From: Lachnospiraceae bacterium
GTDB taxonomy: Bacteria > Bacillota > Clostridia > Lachnospirales > Lachnospiraceae
Direction: 5' to 3'
Assembly (NCBI GenBank): GCA_003447895.1
Contig: DLYC01000124.1
Location: forward strand, 1 to 6,412
Length of the DNA: 6,412 nt
This document shows positions 1 through 4,923 of this stretch, piece by piece. Each line of letters opens with the position of its first letter. Position 1 is the stretch's first letter. The notes beneath the pieces were generated by a model. It made no database searches and was not told where the DNA came from. It saw only the letters and a list, made by a program, of their open reading frames with translations. The position numbers and the translations under genes were made by a program.

Positions 1-164
1 GCCGCCTCAAAGTCTCCCTCCTCCATCGCTGTGAGGAGTTCCCGCATACTGGTGTCTTTGAGAAAGAGAAGGACAAATCTGCGGATCCTGACATCCGTAA
101 GAAAACGCCTCTTTACGTCTTCATAATCTCCGCGGATCTGTTCATAGCATTCTTTGACATTCAT
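1..164 (-). CDS. Hpt-domain phosphotransfer protein, N-terminal part
   Basis: This is the first 54 codons of a gene that runs off the left edge. The readable protein begins MNVKECYEQIRGDYEDVKRR and ends near EEGDFEA. The opening (VKECYE, G-DYEDV, a run of positions ending RFVLLFL, then LLTAMEEGDFEAA) matches the start of small stand-alone Hpt proteins common in Clostridia, which relay phosphate between histidine kinases and response regulators in the cytoplasm. In that family the phospho-accepting His follows about ten residues later (AHTLKG-like), so it lies outside the window and cannot be confirmed. ATG at 164 is preceded by GAGAGG with a 5-nt gap. The gene sits 45 nt downstream of the LCP gene on the same strand, so co-transcription is likely. 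The family call rests on remembered sequence resemblance. Confidence 0.72.
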   Translation of the reverse strand, partial: MNVKECYEQIRGDYEDVKRRFLTDVRIRRFVLLFLKDTSMRELLTAMEEGDFEA

Positions 165-209
165 AGACACCTCTCATCCCAGCCCCTAAGGCGGGGCCCT
201 TGTTCCGTT

Positions 210-1658
210 TTATTCCACATAGCTGTTAATGATCTCTTTATTTTCTTCAACTGTCTGTGAAGGTTCATAATCGATCTGGCCAAAGAGATCCGCATGGAGT
301 GTGATGACATTGGTGGTAAGGTAATAGGGGATTACGCACGACTCACCGTTTACCGTTGCAAACATCATGTCCTCCTGTGACGGGAATCCCGTGCTGTCGG
401 TAAGATCCGTTTTCAGGACCAGAAGTCCGAGCCTTATCATCTCCGTGCTTCCCAGGGAAGTCGCGATCTCAGGGGCGACGCTCCGGATTGCCCGGATCCA
501 CGCGAACGGACCCGCTTTTTTGGCCTTCTCCATAAGAAGGGACAGCACTGTCCTCTGCCTCTCCGCTCTCTTGAAGTCGTCTCCTTCCGTGTAGCGGATC
601 CGGCAGTAAGCGGTGGCCTGGATGCCGCTCAGATGCTGCAGGCCGGCCTCGGTCACTTCCTCGTAGTCTCTTCCGATCTCGTCGTACATGTCCGACATAT
701 AGTCGTTCATGTGCCCCCGCTCTTCCTCCGTGATCTCCAGGTCGATCCCTCCGAAGGCGTCAATGGCATCGATGAGAGCCTCAAACCCGACCGCCGCAAA
801 GTCCGTTATATCCAGGTCCAGATTGGAATTGAGCATGGCGATCGCCTGCTGCGGGCCCCCGTATGTGTAGGCGGCGTTGCACTTTCTAAAGTCGCCTCCG
901 CCTATATCCAGAAGCGTATCGCGGTAGACGGAGACCAGCTTCATCTCTCCGCTCTTTTTATGGATGGAGCAGATCATGATCGTATCGCTTCTGTTGTCTC
1001 CGCTAAGGAGGTTCCCATCCCTTGAGTCCACACCGAACAGGGCGATATTCCAGTACTTTTTCATCTGCGCATCCGCTTTTACCTGCTCGCTGATGCTGTT
1101 CTGAAGAGACTCTTCAAGCTCCACCGGATTCACCGTCTGAAGGAGAGACCTCAGATACAGAAACGTGCCGGTCCCGGCAGCAAGGATCACAATGATCAGC
1201 GCGAGGAGGAAATTCCGCACAGGGTGCGATTTCTTTTTCCTCTTCGCGTACTTTTTCAGTTCCTTCTCCTCAGCCTTTCTCCTTCTCTCTTCCGCTTTTT
1301 CCTGCTCCCGCTTCTTAAATTCCCGGTCCTGCCGCTCGCTCTCCTCAAGAGTCTGTCTCCGGGTTCTCGCCTCACTCTCTTCGTAACTTTTCACATACGA
1401 TATATAATCATCGGCATCGGGCTCGCGGGCGGGAGCCACAGGTCTTCCCTCTTTTCTCGTTTTCTCTTCGGCCGCTTCCTGCTCTCTCAAGTATGTGTTG
1501 TAGTCACCCGGGTCATGGGGCTTTGCGCCTCTTCTGCTTCTCCCTTTCCCCCTCTCACTTGCCTCCCGGCGCCTTGCGAAGTCCTCGTAGTCCTCCTCTT
1601 CCCCGATCTTTTCCTGCCGGAGGATCTTCTCTTCTATCTCTTTTCTGCTCTTTGTCAT
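210..1658 (-). CDS. LytR-CpsA-Psr (LCP) family cell-wall glycopolymer ligase
   Basis: 482 residues. LCP proteins are membrane-anchored enzymes that move lipid-linked anionic polymers (teichoic acids, capsule) onto peptidoglycan on the outer face of the membrane. Residues 1-147 form a highly charged cytoplasmic head, unusually long for the family: three degenerate repeats (about 21-101), then a Glu/Arg/Lys-rich probable coiled coil (102-145). One transmembrane helix spans about 150-170. The LCP domain covers about 203-385 with the expected acidic and arginine positions: D211-R213, R223-D225, the YRDT motif (R246, D247), NAAY-x-x-GG (N261, G267-G268) and the YCRIRY...D...R..RQR block (353-369). 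A C-terminal segment typical of clostridial LCP proteins follows. ATG 1658 has AAGGAG 5 nt upstream, and the gene starts 15 nt after the UPF0158-like gene. The specific polymer is unknown. Confidence 0.93.
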   Translation of the reverse strand: MTKSRKEIEEKILRQEKIGEEEDYEDFARRREASERGKGRSRRGAKPHDPGDYNTYLREQEAAEEKTRKEGRPVAPAREPDADDYISYVKSYEESEARTRRQTLEESERQDREFKKREQEKAEERRRKAEEKELKKYAKRKKKSHPVRNFLLALIIVILAAGTGTFLYLRSLLQTVNPVELEESLQNSISEQVKADAQMKKYWNIALFGVDSRDGNLLSGDNRSDTIMICSIHKKSGEMKLVSVYRDTLLDIGGGDFRKCNAAYTYGGPQQAIAMLNSNLDLDITDFAAVGFEALIDAIDAFGGIDLEITEEERGHMNDYMSDMYDEIGRDYEEVTEAGLQHLSGIQATAYCRIRYTEGDDFKRAERQRTVLSLLMEKAKKAGPFAWIRAIRSVAPEIATSLGSTEMIRLGLLVLKTDLTDSTGFPSQEDMMFATVNGESCVIPYYLTTNVITLHADLFGQIDYEPSQTVEENKEIINSYVE

Positions 1659-1673
1659 ACCAGCTCCTTAGGA

Positions 1674-2087
1674 TCAGATCAGTTCCAGACCCTCCTTTTC
1701 ACACCATTTCCTTGAAAACTCCGTGTACACACTCTCCCGGTAGTTATACCAGTCCATGATCCGATGCTGTTCCCTGAGTGCGGCCTCGAACGCACTGAGC
1801 CCGCCTGAGAGCGCGCCATACAGCTTTTCTTTGGCCCTGTCATCCCCGATCGTGTTAATAAAGCCGGTCATGACCTTTCTCCGGCCCTCGTCGCCTATAT
1901 CCGGAAGCTTAATAAAGTCTTCCCCGTGCCGCAGGACATCCTCTTCCGATGAAATGCCGTAGACTGCCTTTCCGAAGATCATCCCGTCCATAAACATCAG
2001 AACTGTCTCAAGCGGTATATAGTAGTAGTAAACGGCATTTAACGGAAATGAGAGAGACTGCATCACATCATCCAGTCGTATCTTCAT
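1674..2087 (-). CDS. UPF0158-like protein of unknown function
   Basis: 137 residues, soluble, with no signal or membrane segment. It opens MKIRLDDVMQSL and ends with FIKLPDIGDEGRRKVMTGFI (58-77), then a DWYNYRES...WCEKEGL block (112-134). This arrangement (K-(I/V)-x-L-x-D at the N terminus, an (F/Y)IxLP segment mid-protein, WYxxR...WC or WL near the end) resembles the UPF0158 family (Pfam PF03682), whose role is not established. Four consecutive Tyr (20-23), encoded by a short TAG-like triplet run on the plus strand, sit where relatives usually have a less aromatic strand. ATG 2087 has AGAGGA 8 nt upstream. It is the first gene of the presumed operon with the LCP and Hpt genes, about 77 nt from the predicted transcription start. 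The family assignment is by eye. Confidence 0.75.
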   Translation of the reverse strand: MKIRLDDVMQSLSFPLNAVYYYYIPLETVLMFMDGMIFGKAVYGISSEEDVLRHGEDFIKLPDIGDEGRRKVMTGFINTIGDDRAKEKLYGALSGGLSAFEAALREQHRIMDWYNYRESVYTEFSRKWCEKEGLELI

Positions 2088-2088
2088 A
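2087..2088 (-). promoter_or_regulatory. Ribosome binding site region for the UPF0158-like gene (2088-2101)
   Basis: Just upstream of the ATG at 2087 the minus strand reads AGAGGA, then 8 nt. This fixes the start of the 137-residue protein and shows that the 5' leader ends in an ordinary translation signal. The zero-length coordinates mark the junction; the site itself lies at 2088-2101. Confidence 0.5.
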
Positions 2089-2132
2089 TATGATTTCCTC
2101 TGTATCCTTATTCTTTTATATTTTGCCCCGTT

Positions 2133-2148
2133 GAAACGGCGGCGTTTC
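2133..2148 (-). other. Short hairpin in the 5' leader of the left operon
   Basis: A perfect 6-bp stem (GAAACG / CGTTTC) with a 4-nt loop lies in the predicted leader of the UPF0158-LCP-Hpt transcript. On the minus strand a second, mutually exclusive pairing (CCGT-TTCA-ACGG) overlaps its right arm. Neither is followed by a T-run on either strand, so this is not a terminator. It does not match any riboswitch I know. Confidence 0.35.
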
Positions 2149-2162
2149 CCCGACGGTCTTTA

Positions 2163-2175
2163 ACTATAGCATAGT
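2163..2175. promoter_or_regulatory. Inverted repeat ACTAT-N3-ATAGT over the left-operon -10
   Basis: A perfect 5-bp inverted repeat with a 3-nt centre (ACTAT AGC ATAGT) lies exactly over the predicted -10 and start site of the minus-strand promoter. The placement fits an operator for a dimeric repressor. Five-base arms are short, so chance occurrence is possible. No regulator gene is visible in the window. Confidence 0.35.
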
Positions 2176-2199
2176 GCAGTATCGCCACTTGGATGTCAA
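2171..2199 (-). promoter_or_regulatory. Predicted sigma-A promoter of the UPF0158-LCP-Hpt operon
   Basis: The minus strand has a perfect -35 TTGACA (2199-2194), a 17-nt spacer and CACTAT (2176-2171) as the best-spaced -10; TATGCT three bases further on is an alternative with a 20-nt spacer. Transcription would start near 2164, giving a leader of about 77 nt. The -35 is consensus but the -10 is weak, and an inverted repeat (2163-2175) covers the -10 and start region, as expected for a regulated promoter. Confidence 0.6.
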
Positions 2200-2241
2200 G
2201 CCCTTTTTAGACGAACGCGCCCGCGCCCGGGAACCTTTCGC

Positions 2242-2270
2242 TTGCGCGTTTTTATGAATCAAACTATACT
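2242..2270 (+). promoter_or_regulatory. Predicted sigma-A promoter of the sortase gene
   Basis: TTGCGC (2242-2247), a 17-nt spacer and TATACT (2265-2270) form a good vegetative promoter, with transcription expected to start near 2277. That start would leave no leader for an ATG at 2281 but about 30 nt for the ATG at 2308, supporting the later start. Direct repeats TGAATCA at 2255-2261 and 2272-2278 bracket the -10. Confidence 0.65.
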
Positions 2271-2294
2271 TTGAATCAGTATGATTGCTTTTTT

Positions 2295-2301
2295 GGGGAG
2301 G
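2295..2301 (+). promoter_or_regulatory. Ribosome binding site that sets the sortase start
   Basis: GGGGAGG lies 6 nt before the ATG at 2308 and inside the longer open frame that begins at 2281. It decides for the shorter 248-residue protein, whose N terminus (MGRIISNLL) leads directly into the membrane anchor. Confidence 0.75.
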
Positions 2302-2307
2302 TTATCC

Positions 2308-3054
2308 ATGGGCAGAATCATTTCCAATCTGTTGATCGTCATATTCACAGCCATCATCGCTGTGAGCGGTTATCACCTGTATCAGATCTTTCACGAATAC
2401 CATGTAGGTGAGCAGCAGTACGAATCCACTGCCAACACCTATGTCCGCCCTGCGGAGGAGACGCCCGCCGAGGACTATCCGCCCACCGTGTGCCCGATCA
2501 GCGTGGATTTCGAGGGACTGATCGCCCAAAATCCCGATGTCGTCGGCTGGATCTACAGCGAGGGGACACAGATCAATTACCCGGTCTTACGGGGCGAGAG
2601 CAATGAGACCTATCTCCACACAATGATCAACGGCGAGTACAATTCCTCCGGCAGTATTTTCATGGATTTTCGCTGCCAGCCGGACCTCTCGGACTACAAC
2701 ACGATCCTCTACGGGCACCATATGAAGAACGGCTCCATGTTCGCCTCACTCCACGAGTATACGGACCAGGCCTTCTATGACGATCACAAGTTCATGTGGT
2801 ATCTGACTCCGGACCATGTCTACAGGCTGGACGTGATCGCGGGCTATGTCGGCGACGCGGAGGCGGAAGTTTACACCATTTTCCAAAACACTGACGAGCT
2901 GAACCACTATCTCTCCTACGCCTCTTCCCACTCCTCCTTCACACCGGAAGCCGTTCCGGAGGACATCAACGGGATCGTGGTGCTCTCCACCTGCTCCTAT
3001 GAGTACGACGACGCGAGATACGTCGTGGTCACAGTGCCGGTCATGACCGATTAG
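2308..3054 (+). CDS. srtB: Class B sortase (membrane-anchored cysteine transpeptidase)
   Basis: 248 residues from the ATG at 2308. Sortases cleave a C-terminal sorting signal on a secreted protein and join the protein to peptidoglycan or to a pilin, acting outside the membrane. An N-terminal signal anchor (about 3-22, SNLLIVIFTAIIAVSGY) is followed by a linker and the sortase fold. Class B traits are NPDVVGWI (75-82), INYPVLRG, the YGHHMKNGSMF motif with catalytic His137, STCSY with catalytic Cys229, and Arg237 in DDARYVV. All three catalytic residues are present and the length is normal. The frame stays open back to an ATG at 2281, but 2308 has GGGGAGG 6 nt upstream while 2281 falls at the predicted transcription start. 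No sorting-signal protein is encoded nearby, so the substrate is unknown. The stop codon overlaps that of convergent glgB. Confidence 0.93.
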   Translation: MGRIISNLLIVIFTAIIAVSGYHLYQIFHEYHVGEQQYESTANTYVRPAEETPAEDYPPTVCPISVDFEGLIAQNPDVVGWIYSEGTQINYPVLRGESNETYLHTMINGEYNSSGSIFMDFRCQPDLSDYNTILYGHHMKNGSMFASLHEYTDQAFYDDHKFMWYLTPDHVYRLDVIAGYVGDAEAEVYTIFQNTDELNHYLSYASSHSSFTPEAVPEDINGIVVLSTCSYEYDDARYVVVTVPVMTD

Positions 3055-4877
3055 ATTCCTTCCCGGATCTCATACAGGACAGCCGAGAAAGCGGGCAGCT
3101 CGATGGTCGCGCCCCCGATGCCTCTCGCCTTGATCTTTGTCCTTCGCCCGGGCTTTCGGACGGTCCCGTTGTAGCAGTCCCAGTCCGAGTGGATCAGGAT
3201 CGTCAGGGTCTCGTCCCTCTCGGGCGTGTACACATATACGTGCGGCTTGTCAGAGAAATTGAAGAAAGCGGCAACGCTCTGCTTCCTGCCGTTTCTCCGG
3301 ATGCCGTACACATTGTTCATCATGTCGTTGATCGCGATCCACTTAAATCCGTCGGGCTCGTAGTCCCTCTCATAGAGCGCCGGATTCTCTTCATAGATCT
3401 TATTGAGCTCCATGATGTAGTGGTGGAAGCTGTCGTGAAGAGGATACTTGAGAAGGAAGTAATCCGGCTCCTTCGTCTCGTCCCACTCCCGGATCATCGC
3501 GATCTCATTTCCCATAAAGCTCAGCATCTTGCCCGGATGCACGGCCATATACAGATAGAGCGCCCTGCACTGCGGGAATTTCATCTCATAGGATCCGAAG
3601 ATCTTATCGATGACAGTCTTTTTGCCATGCACCACTTCGTCGTGGGACAGCGGGAGGAGGTGCCTCTCGTTGTAAAAATAGAACATGGAGAAGGTCAGTC
3701 TCTCACCCACATGGACCCGTTCATCGGACTGCTTCATGAAATAGTCGAGCGTATCATTCATCCAGCCCAGATCCCATTTGTAGTCAAATCCAAGGCCGCC
3801 CTGGTCCACCGGTTTCGTGCAGCCGGGATAGGAAGTGGAATCTTCCGCGATCAGCATGGCCGTCGGATGAAGCGCGTGGAGACCTGCGTTCATTTTCTTC
3901 AGAAAGTTCACATTGAACTCGTTGACGCCGCGCGCCTCATTGCCCATCCAGTAGATCAGGCGGCTGACCGCGTCCATTCTGAGGCCGTCGAAATGGTATT
4001 CCGTGAGCCAGTAATTGGCCGCGGACTGCATAAAGCAGGCCACTTCCCTTCTCGAGAAGAGGAAGTTGCAGCTTCCCCACTCGCTGTCGGAGACATCGGA
4101 CGCGGGATACTCGTAGAGGTCCGAGCCGTCATAGTGCTTGAGCGCGTAGTAGTCGTTTGCGAAGTGCGCCGGAACGAAGTCGATGATGGCGCCAATACCC
4201 GCCCTGTGAAGCTCGTTGACCAGCTTCTGCAGCTGCGCCGCTGTCCCGTATCTGGCTGTCGGGGCAAAAAATCCCGTGTTCTGGTATCCCCAACTCCCGT
4301 CAAAGGGATGCTCGGAGAGCGGCATGAATTCCACGTGGGTGTAGTGGTTTTCCCTGACATATTCGATGAGATCCTCCGCGATCTCATCATACCGGTACCA
4401 CCCCTCCTCGATCTTTCTGTCGGGGTCATCCTGGCGGTCGGCATCCTTCCTCTTCCAGGATCCCAGATGAAGCTCATAGATATTGAGCGGCTTGTCGAAG
4501 TTTCTGGACCTCTTGTTCATCCACTTCTCATCGGTGAACGTAAACTCCGAAAGGTCCCTTACGATCGACGCGAAAGCGGGCCTAAGCTCCATGCCAAAGC
4601 CATACGGGTCGCAGTGCTCAACCCTGCCGTTCTTTCCGTAGATCACGTACTTATACATCTGCCCCGTACTTGCGCCGCGAATCCTGATCTCATAGAACTG
4701 CGCGCGGACAGCCTCTGTCATTTCCTCTTCCTGCCAGTTGTTGAACTCGCCGATGATCGTCACTTTCTCCGCCTGCGGCGCGAACGTGCGGAACACGACG
4801 CCGTCTCCGTCGGCATGCGCCCCCAGATACTTATAGGCGTCGTAAACTTCTCCCATGTAAAACTTCTGAAAATCCAT
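3051..4877 (-). CDS. glgB: 1,4-alpha-glucan (glycogen) branching enzyme, GH13
   Basis: 608 residues, cytoplasmic. It cuts an alpha-1,4 glucan chain and rejoins the piece as an alpha-1,6 branch during glycogen synthesis. An N-terminal CBM48-type beta domain (about 10-105, with FRTFAPQAEKV and GEFNNW) precedes the GH13 barrel (about 130-490) and a C-terminal beta domain (about 520-606). The four GH13 regions are visible: DFVPAHF (233-239), DGLRMDAVS with nucleophile Asp302, LIAEDS with acid/base Glu345, and LSHDEVVHGK with Asp413. All catalytic residues are intact. It is shorter than the enterobacterial enzyme (about 730), lacking its extra N-terminal module. Region I has Phe for the usual Trp, followed by ANDYYALKHYDG, a form I associate with a clostridial branching-enzyme group. 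ATG 4877 has GGGAG 5 nt upstream. It lies 46 nt after the binding-protein gene. Confidence 0.95.
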   Translation of the reverse strand: MDFQKFYMGEVYDAYKYLGAHADGDGVVFRTFAPQAEKVTIIGEFNNWQEEEMTEAVRAQFYEIRIRGASTGQMYKYVIYGKNGRVEHCDPYGFGMELRPAFASIVRDLSEFTFTDEKWMNKRSRNFDKPLNIYELHLGSWKRKDADRQDDPDRKIEEGWYRYDEIAEDLIEYVRENHYTHVEFMPLSEHPFDGSWGYQNTGFFAPTARYGTAAQLQKLVNELHRAGIGAIIDFVPAHFANDYYALKHYDGSDLYEYPASDVSDSEWGSCNFLFSRREVACFMQSAANYWLTEYHFDGLRMDAVSRLIYWMGNEARGVNEFNVNFLKKMNAGLHALHPTAMLIAEDSTSYPGCTKPVDQGGLGFDYKWDLGWMNDTLDYFMKQSDERVHVGERLTFSMFYFYNERHLLPLSHDEVVHGKKTVIDKIFGSYEMKFPQCRALYLYMAVHPGKMLSFMGNEIAMIREWDETKEPDYFLLKYPLHDSFHHYIMELNKIYEENPALYERDYEPDGFKWIAINDMMNNVYGIRRNGRKQSVAAFFNFSDKPHVYVYTPERDETLTILIHSDWDCYNGTVRKPGRRTKIKARGIGGATIELPAFSAVLYEIREGI

Positions 4878-4923
4878 GTGTTCTCCCTGTCTCTGAATGT
4901 CTTTCGCAAGGCGGTTTCCCGCA

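Noticed and set aside
182..197. A 5-bp hairpin (GCCCC / GGGGC) between the LCP and Hpt genes, considered as a terminator
   Set aside because: The stem is short and is not followed by a T-run on the minus strand, so read-through into the Hpt gene is more likely.
1224..1715. Plus-strand open frames rich in Leu, Phe, Ser and Pro opposite the LCP head
   Set aside because: They are the antisense of Glu/Arg/Lys-rich codons and have no ribosome binding site or recognisable domain.
2281..2307. An upstream in-frame ATG that would extend the sortase by nine residues
   Set aside because: It falls at the predicted transcription start with no ribosome binding site, while GGGGAGG is ideally placed for the ATG at 2308.
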